Below, one piece after another: positions 50,640 to 59,225 of a stretch of 64,000 nucleotides of DNA. Location: contig CAKSHM010000003.1 in NCBI GenBank assembly GCA_934457415.1, forward strand, positions 124,001 through 188,000. The letters run 5' to 3'. The translations under genes were made by a program, and so were the position numbers. The DNA comes from an uncultured Eubacteriales bacterium (lineage in GTDB: Bacteria > Bacillota > Clostridia > Oscillospirales > Acutalibacteraceae). Every line of letters starts with the position of its first letter. Position 1 is the stretch's first letter. The notes beneath the pieces were generated by a model. It was given only the letters and a program-made list of their open reading frames with translations. It was not told the DNA's origin and did not search any database.

Positions 50640-51375
50640 TAAAGATAATGTAAAAATCCATGTTGAGTCGCTTAAAAAATATTTTGATAAATTGAGCGTT
50701 TTGGAAGATATCTCAACAGATATCTATGAGGGCGAGGTTGTTGTAATCATAGGTCCGTCCGGAAGCGGAAAATCAACATTCCTGCGCTGTATGAACAGGC
50801 TTGAGGATATTACCGACGGCACCGTTATTGTGGACGGTTATAATATCTCAGATAAAAAGGTCGATATAAATAAGGTAAGAGAAAATATCGGAATGGTATT
50901 CCAGCATTTCAATCTTTTCAAAAATCTTTCGGTAATAGATAACCTTATGCTTGCTCCGGTTCAGCTTAAAAAGAAAACCAAAGCCGAAGCGAGAGAGCTT
51001 GCGATAAACATGCTTAAAAAGGTAGGACTTGAGGATAAGGCCGATGTTTTCCCGTCAAAGCTTTCGGGCGGTCAGAAGCAGAGGGTGGCGATTGCCCGTG
51101 CGCTTTGCATGAACCCCGATATTATGCTTTTTGACGAGCCTACAAGCGCTCTTGATCCCGAAATGGTCGGAGAGGTTTTAAATGTTATGAAACAGCTTGC
51201 GGCGGACGGAATGACAATGGTTATCGTCACTCATGAAATCGGCTTTGCAAGAGAGGTTGCGGACCGTGTTATATTTATGGACGGCGGATTTATCGTCGAA
51301 GAGGGCACTCCCGACGAGGTTATAAACCATCCGAGGGCTCAAAGAACAATTGACTTTTTAAATAAGGTTTTATAA
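50629..51375 (+). CDS. amino-acid ABC transporter ATP-binding protein
   Basis: ATPase of the polar amino-acid importer, 248 residues from GTG at 50629, chosen for AAAGGAGG 7 nt before it. Walker A is GPSGSGKST, signature LSGGQKQRVAIARAL, Walker B IMLFDEPTSALDPEMVGEVL, with the H-loop VTHEIGFAREVAD. The start overlaps the permease by 11 nt. A strong terminator follows. Confidence 0.95.
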   Translation: MAVNKDNVKIHVESLKKYFDKLSVLEDISTDIYEGEVVVIIGPSGSGKSTFLRCMNRLEDITDGTVIVDGYNISDKKVDINKVRENIGMVFQHFNLFKNLSVIDNLMLAPVQLKKKTKAEARELAINMLKKVGLEDKADVFPSKLSGGQKQRVAIARALCMNPDIMLFDEPTSALDPEMVGEVLNVMKQLAADGMTMVIVTHEIGFAREVADRVIFMDGGFIVEEGTPDEVINHPRAQRTIDFLNKVL

Positions 51376-51384
51376 AAAGTTTTC

Positions 51385-51415
51385 ATCCGACAGCTTTTGC
51401 TGTCGGATTTTTTGA
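51385..51415 (+). terminator. terminator of the amino-acid ABC operon
   Basis: ATCCGACAGC (51385-51394) and GCTGTCGGAT (51399-51408) around TTTT, followed by TTTTTG. Confidence 0.93.
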
Positions 51416-51456
51416 CTTATAACAAACAGTCAGCCTTAAAGGAAATTTTATTTAAT

Positions 51457-51476
51457 TGTGTGCCGTAAGGCACACA
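51457..51476. repeat. GTAA-loop hairpin repeat, perfect copy
   Basis: TGTGTGCC-GTAA-GGCACACA, 8-bp perfect inverted repeat just after the stop codon of the minus-strand DUF6809 gene. Confidence 0.75.
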
Positions 51477-51481
51477 TATTT

Positions 51482-51736
51482 TTATTCATTCTCAAATACC
51501 TCTCTTATCAGCCTTGCCCCTAACTTAAATCCCGCTGTAAAGGCTCTTACTTCTTCTTTGCAGGAAACCTCGGAGTCCGCTTTTTCAAATTCTTCAAATA
51601 AAGCAAATTGTTGCTCTGTCAGCTCTGCTTTCAGCTTATCTTCAAGAAGTACTGCTTTTTCAAGCATTTTACCGTCGGTTATTTTGCGCTCAAACGGCGC
51701 AATATTTCCGTAATACAAATTTTCAAGTATAGTCAT
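51482..51736 (-). CDS. DUF6809 family small protein
   Basis: Soluble acidic protein of 84 residues from the ATG at 51734-51736 (AAAGGAGAT upstream). It starts MTILENLYYGNIAPFERKI, a pattern of this uncharacterised family, and ends AFTAGFKLGARLIREVFENE. Helical by eye. It is divergent from a small Xre repressor with operators between them, so it may be the effector of a regulatory or toxin-antitoxin pair; no toxicity is shown. Confidence 0.8.
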   Translation of the reverse strand: MTILENLYYGNIAPFERKITDGKMLEKAVLLEDKLKAELTEQQFALFEEFEKADSEVSCKEEVRAFTAGFKLGARLIREVFENE

Positions 51737-51754
51737 TGGGTTATCTCCTTTCAA

Positions 51755-51832
51755 AAAAGACATATATGTCTTTTCCCGTTACAATTATAAAGGATATATA
51801 TGTCCTTTGTCAAGAGGAAATATATATCTTTT
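51755..51832. promoter_or_regulatory. three operator palindromes between DUF6809 and the Xre regulator
   Basis: O1 is a perfect 20-bp palindrome (51755-51774) with core GACATATATGTC. O2 (51789-51808) reads AAAGGATATATATGTCCTTT. O3 (51813-51832) is a weaker copy, matching O2 at 16 of 20 positions. O2 fills the spacer of the DUF6809 promoter and O1 covers its start point, so a repressor bound there would block it. Confidence 0.8.
51784..51813 (-). promoter_or_regulatory. promoter of the DUF6809 gene
   Basis: Minus strand TTGACA (51808-51813), 18-nt spacer occupied by operator O2, TATAAT (51784-51789). Confidence 0.85.
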
Positions 51833-51872
51833 GTTATAATTATTTATATCAACAAATAAAAGGAAATGCTTT

Positions 51873-52106
51873 ATGAAAAAATACTATGATGTTTTAAAAG
51901 AGTTACGGGAAGATAATGACTTATATCAACAGGATATTGCAAATATTTTGAAAATTGATAAAAGCTATTACGGAAAATATGAAAGAGGTCAGATTCCTCT
52001 GCCGATTGAGCATTTAATAAAATTATGTAATTATTATAAGGTATCCGCCGATTATATATTAGGAATCTCTTATGATTATAAAAGATCGAAAAAGGAAGAA
52101 AAGTAA
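51873..52106 (+). CDS. Xre/Cro-family HTH regulator (77 aa)
   Basis: Small DNA-binding protein. The helix-turn-helix runs at about 8-62, with the recognition region DIANILKIDKSYYGKYERGQ and the usual second helix pair PIEHLIKLCNYYKVSADYIL. It has a basic tail KRSKKEEK. A -10 TATAAT (51835-51840) has no good -35, compatible with a weak, self-repressed promoter. It is the likely binder of the three operators. Confidence 0.9.
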   Translation: MKKYYDVLKELREDNDLYQQDIANILKIDKSYYGKYERGQIPLPIEHLIKLCNYYKVSADYILGISYDYKRSKKEEK

Positions 52107-52125
52107 ACTTTACAAGATATATCGC

Positions 52126-52346
52126 TCTAATGTCTAAAATCCAGAAGAATACCCCTCAGTCGCGCATAAAGCGCGCCAGCTCCCCTCTGTTTTCACTATC
52201 GTGAAAAAGAAGGGAGCCTGACTTTAGATTTTGCGAAAACCCAAGCTTTCCCTTTAGCCGAAAGGCTGAGTGATAGGATTTGGTTATATCAGCGGCAAAG
52301 CCACACATTTGTCTAATGTCTAGAGTCTAATATCTAACATCTAGAA
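52126..52346 (+). repeat. composite intergenic repeat, copy B
   Basis: Plus-strand unit with three TCTA heptads (52126-52146), then AATACCCCTCAGTCGCGC with a GCGCG hairpin, a CTCCCC/GGGAG stem holding TTTCAC/GTGAAA (52191-52206), CTGACTTTAGA, a shorter variable middle, GGATTTGGTTATATC, a decayed GCGGC/GCCAC hairpin, and five heptads (52312-52346). Opposite orientation to copy A. It fills most of the 329-bp gap after the Xre gene. Confidence 0.75.
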
Positions 52347-52380
52347 CGGCAAGGGGGCAACATGATTTTTATTTAAATAC

Positions 52381-52423
52381 AAAAAAGATGTCCTGCAGAC
52401 TAAAACGGCGGGACATCTTTTTG
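52381..52423 (-). terminator. terminator of the transketolase unit
   Basis: AAAAAAGATGTCC (52381-52393) pairs with GGACATCTTTTT (52411-52422) around a 17-nt loop. The T run on the minus strand follows the split transketolase genes. Confidence 0.85.
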
Positions 52424-52435
52424 TTATATAATTTA

Positions 52436-53383
52436 TTATTTTTTAAGCTTTAAAGCGAGCTTTGCCTTTTCGGCAATATTTTCGGCTCTGAGACCGAACT
52501 CGTCGAGAAGCTTTACGGCGGGACCGGAGTGTCCGAAAGTATCATAAACTCCGAGCTTTATTACGGGAACGGGGAAATTTTCGGCAGTAAGCTCGCTTAC
52601 TGCGCTTCCCAAGCCTCCAATAACCGAATGCTCCTCCGCAGTAACGATAGCGCCTGTTTCTTTGGCGGCCTTTAAAACGATTTCCTTATCAAGCGGTTTA
52701 ATGGTTGCGATATTTATAACTCTCGCGCTGATACCCTCGTTTTTAAGGATTTCCTGTGCGATAAGCGCCTCATTTACCATAAGTCCGGTTGCGATAACCG
52801 TAACATCCGAGCCGTTCTTTAAGGTTACGCCCTTACCTATTTCAAACTTATAATCGTCCCCGAAAATTACCGGAGTTGCAAGTCTGCCGAACCTTAAATA
52901 AACTGGTCCGTCATTATCAAGAGCCGCTCTTACGGCAAGCTTAGCCTCTGTTGCGTCAGCAGGGTTTATAACTGTCATTCCGGGGATTGTTCGCATTAAA
53001 GCTATATCCTCATTGCACTGGTGCGTGGCGCCGTCCTCTCCGACGGAAATTCCCGCATGGGTCGCGCCGATAATAACATTAAGATGAGGATAGCCTATTG
53101 AATTTCTTACCTGCTCAAAGGCTCTGCCTGCGGCAAACATCGCAAATGAGCTTGCAAACACCTTTCTGCCCGTAGCGGCAATTCCTGCGGCAATTCCCAT
53201 CATATTCTGTTCCGCTATTCCGCAATCATAAAATCTTTCGGGGAAGACATTTTTGAATTTACCTGTCTGCGTAGCCGCGGCAAGGTCCGCGTCAAGAACT
53301 ACAAAATCATTTCTTTCTTTTCCCAATTCCACAAGAGCCTCGCCGTAAGCGGCGCGGGTTGCAACTGTTTTAACTTCTGACAT
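52436..53383 (-). CDS. transketolase, C-terminal subunit
   Basis: Pyrimidine-binding plus C-terminal domains of a split transketolase, 315 residues. Visible features are the ThDP glutamate region in RFYDCGIAEQNMMGIAAGIA, GATHAGISVGEDGATHQ and EEHSVIGGLGSAVSE. It follows the N-subunit by 15 nt; the two make one active site for the non-oxidative pentose phosphate pathway. Confidence 0.95.
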   Translation of the reverse strand: MSEVKTVATRAAYGEALVELGKERNDFVVLDADLAAATQTGKFKNVFPERFYDCGIAEQNMMGIAAGIAATGRKVFASSFAMFAAGRAFEQVRNSIGYPHLNVIIGATHAGISVGEDGATHQCNEDIALMRTIPGMTVINPADATEAKLAVRAALDNDGPVYLRFGRLATPVIFGDDYKFEIGKGVTLKNGSDVTVIATGLMVNEALIAQEILKNEGISARVINIATIKPLDKEIVLKAAKETGAIVTAEEHSVIGGLGSAVSELTAENFPVPVIKLGVYDTFGHSGPAVKLLDEFGLRAENIAEKAKLALKLKK

Positions 53384-53398
53384 AACTTTCCCCTTCTC

Positions 53399-54232
53399 TT
53401 AAAGCGCGGCCTTATAAGCCTTAAGCTCGTTCATTGCGATTTCATACTGCTCGTCGTTAGGAGCGCTGCCGTGCCAGGAAACCTGATTTTCCATAAATGA
53501 AACGCCCTTGCCCTTTACGGTATTTGCGATAATCGCAACGGGTTTATTTACGGTTTCGGCTTCCTTTAAAGCAGCTTCTATCTGCTCGAAATCGTGACCG
53601 TCAATAGTTATCGTATGCCAATTAAAGGCTTCGAATTTTTTGTCTACAGGCTTTGCGGAATTTACCTCGTCGATCGTTCCGTCAATCTGGAGATTGTTAA
53701 GGTCGATAAACGCGGTAAGGTTATCAAGTCCCTTATTCCCTGCGAACATCGCCGCTTCCCAGACCTGTCCCTCCTCAAGCTCGCCGTCTCCCAAAACCGT
53801 GAACACCTTAAAATCATTTTTAAAGTGTTTGGCCGAAAGTGCCATTCCGCAAGCGGCGGAAATACCCTGTCCTAACGATCCGCTCGACATATCTACTCCG
53901 GGAATATGCTTCATATCGGGATGCCCCTGCAAAAATGAACCTATATGGCGGAGCGTTTTAAGCTCAGATACATCGAAATATCCGCGGTTTGCAAGAACGC
54001 TGTAAAGCGCGGGAGCCGCATGGCCCTTTGATAAAACAAAACGGTCGCGGTTTTCATTTTTCGGATCTTCGGGATCGATATTCAAATAATCAAAATAAAG
54101 GTATGTCAGAATATCGGCTATCGAAAGCGAGCCTCCGGGGTGGCCTGATTTTGCGGCATGCACGCCCTCAATTATTCCTATTCTTACATCAGCAGCTTTT
54201 TTCATTAGCTCTTTCTTTTTTAAACTGTCCAT
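53399..54232 (-). CDS. transketolase, N-terminal subunit
   Basis: Thiamine-diphosphate-binding half, 277 residues from ATG 54232 (AAAGGAAG upstream). It has the KSGHPGGSLSIADIL motif with catalytic His, the KGHAAPALYSVLANRG stretch and the ThDP site GDGELEEGQVWEAAMFA. The long upstream frame to 54313 is not needed. It overlaps the HAD gene by one base (TAATG). Confidence 0.95.
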   Translation of the reverse strand: MDSLKKKELMKKAADVRIGIIEGVHAAKSGHPGGSLSIADILTYLYFDYLNIDPEDPKNENRDRFVLSKGHAAPALYSVLANRGYFDVSELKTLRHIGSFLQGHPDMKHIPGVDMSSGSLGQGISAACGMALSAKHFKNDFKVFTVLGDGELEEGQVWEAAMFAGNKGLDNLTAFIDLNNLQIDGTIDEVNSAKPVDKKFEAFNWHTITIDGHDFEQIEAALKEAETVNKPVAIIANTVKGKGVSFMENQVSWHGSAPNDEQYEIAMNELKAYKAAL

Positions 54233-55077
54233 TATTTGCTTCCTTTCTTTATTCTGATATAATTTTCCGTTTTTTCTATAAAGTCGGCTACTGCGCCGAG
54301 CCTTACGCTGCAAAGACTGAATTCGGCATTGTTTTTTATCTCGTCCGGCGCCTCTGACGGCGCTCCGCTTAAATGCGACTGCTTAAGCATTTCTAAATCA
54401 TTATAATAATCTCCGACTGCACAGCATTTTTCTTCACTGATATTTAAAATCCCGCAAAGCTTCTTCGCTGCGGCGGCTTTTGAAGCGGATCCGCTTACAA
54501 TTTCAAAGTATCTGCGTTTTTCCCCTAAAACCGTTGCAGCGGTTCGAAAAAGAGTGCAGCTTTTCGGTGTATTCGCCGTTTCTTTTTCAAGCTCAGGATA
54601 ATCCTCATTCTTAGGTAAAAATATCACCTTTGTCCATGAAAGACCGTCAACATATTTAAAATCCGCCGTTTCCGACTCAAAGCCCTCATATTTTTCATGG
54701 TCGGAATTTTCCGAAGTTTTATTAAAAGCAAAAATCTTATCAGCCGAATGAATCTCAAGCCCGATTTCGGGATACTTTTTTATTATATTTTCGGTAAATT
54801 TATGACCTTCAAAGCTTATATTATCCTCAAACAGAACCTTTTTTTCCGACAAATCATAAATCATTGCTCCGTTGGCAAAAATCGAGGGGGAAATATTTCC
54901 TATCTTATCCGTAACCGAAGAAACGGCTTTTACAGCTCTGCCGGTGGAGAGGGAAAATATCCCGCCGTTTTCAGTAAAATAGCGTATTTTTTCGCAATTT
55001 CGTTCCGGAAGATATCCGTTATCGAGCAAGGTTCCGTCAATATCGCTTATTATAAGATATCCGTCAAAAATCGGCAT
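54232..55077 (-). CDS. Cof-type HAD-IIB hydrolase
   Basis: Phosphatase of 281 residues from ATG at 55077. The nucleophile motif is IISDIDGTLLD (about 9-19), motif II is in SLSTGRAV, and the metal motif GDYYNDLEM lies near residue 230. Cap type C2. Sugar-phosphate or nucleotide substrates are typical; this one is unknown. It lies between rluA and tkt. Confidence 0.92.
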   Translation of the reverse strand: MPIFDGYLIISDIDGTLLDNGYLPERNCEKIRYFTENGGIFSLSTGRAVKAVSSVTDKIGNISPSIFANGAMIYDLSEKKVLFEDNISFEGHKFTENIIKKYPEIGLEIHSADKIFAFNKTSENSDHEKYEGFESETADFKYVDGLSWTKVIFLPKNEDYPELEKETANTPKSCTLFRTAATVLGEKRRYFEIVSGSASKAAAAKKLCGILNISEEKCCAVGDYYNDLEMLKQSHLSGAPSEAPDEIKNNAEFSLCSVRLGAVADFIEKTENYIRIKKGSK

Positions 55078-55984
55078 TTCTTTTACATTCCTCTGAAAAT
55101 TTTTTAAAATAATCAGGCAAACTGCTTTCAAATTCCATATACTGCCCTGTTCTCGGATGAATAAAACCGAGTTTTTTTGCATGCAGGCACTGTCCGTTTA
55201 AGCTTTTAATGACCTTTTTCGGTCCGTAAACAGGATCTCCTGCCACAGGGTGTCCGATATAAGCCATATGCACTCTTATCTGATGAGTCCGTCCCGTTTC
55301 AAGCCTCAGTCTTAAATGTGTGAATTCTTTATATCTTTCAATAACGCTGTAAAATGTCTTTGCGTTTTTGGAATTCTTATAGGTAACAGCCATTTGCTTT
55401 CTTTTAACAGGGTGCCGCCCGATAGGTGCGTCCACAAATCCGCTGTCGTCCTTAAAATTACCGTAAACAATTGCCTCGTACTCTCTTGTAAAGCTATGTT
55501 CTTTGATCTGTTCGGCTAAAAATTTATGCGCCTCGTCATTTTTTGCAACCATTAAAAGACCGCTCGTGTCCTTATCGATTCTATGGACTATCCCTGGGCG
55601 CATTACGCCGTTTATCCCCGAAAGGGAGCCTTTACAGTGATATAAAACCGCATTAACAAGCGTACCCGTATAGTTTCCGTTTGCAGGGTGGACAACCATT
55701 CCCTTAGGCTTATTTACAACCAAAAGGTCATTATCCTCATAAAGAATGTCAATCGGAATATTTTCAGGCTCCGCTTTATATTCTACGGGATCGGGGATTT
55801 CGACGGTTACGGTGTCGCCGCTTTTCAGCTTTACATTTTTTGAAGCTGTTTTTCCGTTCAGCAAAACCGATCCGTTTTCCAAAAGCTGAGCAGCCCTTGA
55901 CCTCGAAACGGAAGCGATTTCGGCTGTATACACATCAAGACGGCGGCTTTCACCGCCGTCAAAAACACTATTTATCCGAGTCAT
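55064..55984 (-). CDS. RluA family pseudouridine synthase
   Basis: rRNA/tRNA uridine isomerase, 306 residues. An N-terminal S4 domain (SRSRAAQLLENGSVLLNGK) precedes the catalytic domain, with Asp in RPGIVHRIDKDTSGLLMVAK and RLETGRTHQIRVHMAYIGHP. The start (ATG 55984) overlaps the end of lspA by 17 nt and has only a weak ribosome site; a downstream GTG is possible. Which uridine is modified cannot be told. Confidence 0.93.
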   Translation of the reverse strand: MTRINSVFDGGESRRLDVYTAEIASVSRSRAAQLLENGSVLLNGKTASKNVKLKSGDTVTVEIPDPVEYKAEPENIPIDILYEDNDLLVVNKPKGMVVHPANGNYTGTLVNAVLYHCKGSLSGINGVMRPGIVHRIDKDTSGLLMVAKNDEAHKFLAEQIKEHSFTREYEAIVYGNFKDDSGFVDAPIGRHPVKRKQMAVTYKNSKNAKTFYSVIERYKEFTHLRLRLETGRTHQIRVHMAYIGHPVAGDPVYGPKKVIKSLNGQCLHAKKLGFIHPRTGQYMEFESSLPDYFKKFSEECKRNADF

Positions 55985-56495
55985 TCCTATCACTTTCAGG
56001 TGCGGAAACAACGGCTGTTTTTTTAGCCTTTTCTTCCTTTATCATCGAAACAATAAAATAAAGAATAAGAAGCATTGCGCCTATAACTATTGCAATATCG
56101 GCAACATTGAAAACGGGGAAATCCTTAAAGAAAGTGAAATGCAGAAAATCAACGACATATCCGCCGCGCGCTATTCTGTCAATCATATTTCCTATTCCGC
56201 CCGATAAAACCAGCGACATTGCCCAGAACATAAGCTTATTCTTTGTTCCGTATTTAAGCATTAAAGCAATGCAGACAAGCATTATAACCGCCGTCACGGA
56301 AATAAGGATCCATGTATAGCCGCTGAGCATTCCCCATGCGCCGCCGCCGTTTTCAACATAAACAAGATCGATTATTCCTTTTATAAATGTCTTTCCGTTA
56401 AACTGCTCCGGATTTAAAAGAACAAGATATTTTGTATACCTGTCTGCGGCAATGACCGCAAGTCCTGTCAGCACTGCCAAAATATATGTAACCAT
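55968..56495 (-). CDS. lspA: lipoprotein signal peptidase (SPase II)
   Basis: Aspartic membrane peptidase that cleaves lipoprotein signal peptides, 175 residues and four helices. The catalytic Asp pair is in GGIGNMIDRIARGGYVVDFL and PVFNVADIAIVIGAML. Clients in this window include MetQ, the amino-acid binding protein and the GHL10 protein. A charged tail ends SDRNDSDK. Confidence 0.96.
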   Translation of the reverse strand: MVTYILAVLTGLAVIAADRYTKYLVLLNPEQFNGKTFIKGIIDLVYVENGGGAWGMLSGYTWILISVTAVIMLVCIALMLKYGTKNKLMFWAMSLVLSGGIGNMIDRIARGGYVVDFLHFTFFKDFPVFNVADIAIVIGAMLLILYFIVSMIKEEKAKKTAVVSAPESDRNDSDK

Positions 56496-56525
56496 TCTTT
56501 TTCTCCGTTTCTTTAAAATTTGTGA

Positions 56526-57275
56526 TTATTCTTTATCGGAAGCATCCTTTTCTTTGCTTTCCTCGGCATTCTTTTCTTTTTTCTCTTTTTTATCCGATTT
56601 CTGCTCTTCTTCCTTTTCCTTGTCCGCTGCCTTTATAAATTCCTCAGGCTCCGGTTTTTTATCAATTTCGGCCGAAAGAATTTTTGCAATTTCCTCGGGA
56701 GAAAGCGGAACTGCGTCGGGAAGCTGAGAAATAATTGAGGTCTGCTCCTTGAACTTATTGAGGATTTCGGATTTGAAAGCGGCAACCTCTAATTTTGCTC
56801 TGTTAAACAGCAGCTGCTGTCTTGCAATGCAATCGTCGGTAGCCTTTTCAATGGCTTTCAGCTTTCTTTCCTCTTCCTCGCGCTGTCTGTCAAACTCCGC
56901 CTGAGCGTCAGCCCTGCGCTGAATGTTCTCAGCCTCGAATTTTTTAACAGTCTCATTCTCGCGCTTTGTGATTTCAACTATTTTATCCTCGGCCGCCTTG
57001 ATTATCTCGTCGCTTTTCTTTCTTGCGTCGGCAACGATCTGGTCGGCAAGCTTCTGAGCGCTGACTAAAACGCTCTGAATGCTCGACTGAGAATTCTTAT
57101 AGGTCTCAACCTCTTCCGTAAGAGAGTCAACCTTTTCGTTAAGCTCCTTGACGGTACGCTCGAAACGGTCATAATCAACCTCTACTTTATCGAGAAAAAT
57201 GTCGACCTCTTCCTGCTTGTATCCGCCTACGGATTTAGCAAATTTTACATTTCTTACATCCTTTGAATTAAGCAT
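56526..57275 (-). CDS. divIVA: DivIVA-domain cell division protein
   Basis: Coiled-coil protein of 249 residues that recognises curved membrane at poles and septum. The DivIVA opening LNSKDVRNVKFAKSVGGYKQ and KQEEVDIFLDKVEVDYDRFE is intact; a long coiled coil follows (about 25-185), then an acidic and lysine-rich low-complexity tail. Starts at ATG 57275 with AAGGGG upstream. It belongs to the ylmH-sepF division cluster. Confidence 0.93.
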   Translation of the reverse strand: MLNSKDVRNVKFAKSVGGYKQEEVDIFLDKVEVDYDRFERTVKELNEKVDSLTEEVETYKNSQSSIQSVLVSAQKLADQIVADARKKSDEIIKAAEDKIVEITKRENETVKKFEAENIQRRADAQAEFDRQREEEERKLKAIEKATDDCIARQQLLFNRAKLEVAAFKSEILNKFKEQTSIISQLPDAVPLSPEEIAKILSAEIDKKPEPEEFIKAADKEKEEEQKSDKKEKKEKNAEESKEKDASDKE

Positions 57276-57291
57276 ATCTTTTTCCCCTTTT

Positions 57292-58029
57292 TTAGGTAAT
57301 ATATTTTTGATATTCCAAAACGGTTTTACCCTTTCGGGTAGTCCCGTCAACAGACTTTATTTTAAACTTACCTTTTTGTCTTACCGTTATACTGTCTCCG
57401 GCCTTTACCGAATGTGTACCCTTTTCGCAAATCAATGAGTTCACACTGACATATCCTAAGCTTATAAGCTGTGCCGCTTCCTTTCTTGAAACATGCGTAA
57501 GCTCGCTTACAACGCAGTCAAGCCTTAAAGACGAAACGCTCGCCTTAAAATCCGCAAGCTTTGAAAGAGAGGGAAGAGGCAATGAATAGCCCTCGCTGAG
57601 TCTGACTCCGACACTGCCGATTTTTTCGGTCTGAGATAAAACAAACGGCAAGATATCTTTATGTATAAACGCTACTGCCCTGCCGGCTTCAACTAAAATA
57701 TCTCCGATTTTTTCTCTTGCGATCCCGAGCCCTGTAAGCGCACCCAAAAAATCCCTGTGAGCAAGTCTGTCGGCAGGTCTGAACAGGAAGGTAACTCCGG
57801 AAATCGGAAAATGAGGGTCCTCGCACCAATTAGGCTTACAGCAGAACACCGATCTTTCCGCTCCCTCAAATCCGCCGAAAAAACATACCGAACAATTTAT
57901 ATTCTTTACCGCGTCCTGTACCGCCGCCGCTTCGGCAGGCGACAAGAAGCCTAAAAAACATGGAGCGTTTCTTGTTTCGCTTAAGCGAACGGTATCAAGC
58001 GCCCTTTGTTTTAACAGAGATAATTCCAT
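57292..58029 (-). CDS. ylmH: YlmH-like S4-domain RNA-binding protein
   Basis: 245 residues, with an N-terminal domain (SLLKQRALDTVRLSETRNAP, GFLSPAEAAAVQDAV) and a C-terminal S4 domain (HVSRKEAAQLISLGYVSVNS). Related proteins bind stalled 50S subunits in ribosome quality control, the same pathway as RqcH. The ATG overlaps the sepF stop (TGATG). Confidence 0.92.
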   Translation of the reverse strand: MELSLLKQRALDTVRLSETRNAPCFLGFLSPAEAAAVQDAVKNINCSVCFFGGFEGAERSVFCCKPNWCEDPHFPISGVTFLFRPADRLAHRDFLGALTGLGIAREKIGDILVEAGRAVAFIHKDILPFVLSQTEKIGSVGVRLSEGYSLPLPSLSKLADFKASVSSLRLDCVVSELTHVSRKEAAQLISLGYVSVNSLICEKGTHSVKAGDSITVRQKGKFKIKSVDGTTRKGKTVLEYQKYIT

Positions 58030-58496
58030 CAATAGTAAAGCTTATTGTCCTCATAATCGTCAAGCATAAGCTCGCCGAGAACATCAATATCGCTTGCGAC
58101 TATAATAAAGGTGCTGTTTGCAACCTTTCTTAAATTGCCGTGATTGGCATAGGCGACTCCGCTTAAAAAGTCGATTATTCTTCTTGATGTCTCACGGTTA
58201 GCCGATTCAAGGTTTAAAACAACCGTTTTTTTGGCATTGAGGTGGTCGGCAATAGCGGTAACATCCTCAAACCTATCCGGCTTAACAAGCACAACCTGCA
58301 TCTGCGACGGAGCGGCAGACCCTTGATAATTCATACTCTTTGATTTTATAACTCTCGGAGCTTCCTGCTTTTTTGAGGCTGACTCCTCGCGGTAAGAAGA
58401 CTTCTTTTCATGCTCCGGTTCCTGATCCAAATCCTCATCAAACTCGTCATCATCCGGAATGGTCATTATGTTTTTAATGCTTTCAAACAATCCCAT
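58029..58496 (-). CDS. sepF: cell division protein SepF
   Basis: FtsZ-membrane anchor, 155 residues. The N-terminal amphipathic helix LFESIKNIMTI binds membrane, an acidic linker follows, and the C-terminal SepF domain holds LKPDR-like VLVKPDRFEDVTAIADHL and RRIIDFLSGVAYANHGNLRK. Between the PLPBP gene and ylmH as in other Firmicutes. Confidence 0.95.
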   Translation of the reverse strand: MGLFESIKNIMTIPDDDEFDEDLDQEPEHEKKSSYREESASKKQEAPRVIKSKSMNYQGSAAPSQMQVVLVKPDRFEDVTAIADHLNAKKTVVLNLESANRETSRRIIDFLSGVAYANHGNLRKVANSTFIIVASDIDVLGELMLDDYEDNKLYY

Positions 58497-58511
58497 AATT
58501 TAAAGCTCCTT

Positions 58512-59225
58512 TTATATGTTATAATTTCTTCTGCCGAAAAGCGCCGTTCCGATTCTCACGATATTTGCGCCGCATTCTATTGCCTGCTCAAAATCTTCGG
58601 ACATACCCATCGACAGAAAGTCCATACTACTATTATCTATTTTTTTAGCCCCGATGTCAATAAACAGTTTATTCATTTTATAAAAATATTTGGGATTTTC
58701 TGTCGGATTTTCGCAAACGGGCGGTATCGCCATTAGTCCGCGCACCTTTATTCCCTTCATTTTTGCGATTTCTTCAACTGCATTTTGCGCTTCCTCATAT
58801 TTAAAGCCGGACTTACTTTCCTCATTTCCTATATTTATTTCTATAAGCACATCTGCGGTCTTATTGATTTTCTGTGCCTGCTTTGAAATTTCCTCAGCCA
58901 AACGTATACTCCCGACAGATTCGATCATTTCAACCTTATCAATTATATATTTTACTTTATTGGTCTGCAAACGGCCGATAAAATGCTTGTGAACCGGAAG
59001 ATATTCGCTTTCCTTTGACAAGAATTCCTGAACTCGGTTTTCTCCGATATACTTTATACCCTTCTTTACAGCATGGTTTATTACCGTTACATCAACCGTC
59101 TTGGTAGCAGCCAAAAGGATTATATCTTCAGGACTTCTTCCCGATTTTAAAGCGGCGGCTGCGATTTTTTTCTTGATTTCGGAATAATTTTCATCGAAAA
59201 TTTCAACTGACGACTTTTCCGTCAT
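58512..59225 (-). CDS. YggS/PLPBP family pyridoxal-phosphate protein
   Basis: PLP homeostasis protein, 237 residues, alanine-racemase-like barrel. The PLP lysine is in LLAATKTVDVTVINHAV (near residue 41), with YIGENRVQEFLSKE and the phosphate-binding LSMGMSEDFEQAIECGANIV RIGT. It overlaps the HlyD-like gene by 23 nt. It lies at the head of the sepF-ylmH-divIVA order. Confidence 0.95.
   Translation of the reverse strand: MTEKSSVEIFDENYSEIKKKIAAAALKSGRSPEDIILLAATKTVDVTVINHAVKKGIKYIGENRVQEFLSKESEYLPVHKHFIGRLQTNKVKYIIDKVEMIESVGSIRLAEEISKQAQKINKTADVLIEINIGNEESKSGFKYEEAQNAVEEIAKMKGIKVRGLMAIPPVCENPTENPKYFYKMNKLFIDIGAKKIDNSSMDFLSMGMSEDFEQAIECGANIVRIGTALFGRRNYNI

Noticed and set aside
52126..52346. 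tRNA or rRNA fragment in copy B
   Set aside because: No cloverleaf, CCA end or rRNA-like stretch; the hairpins do not fit a tRNA.
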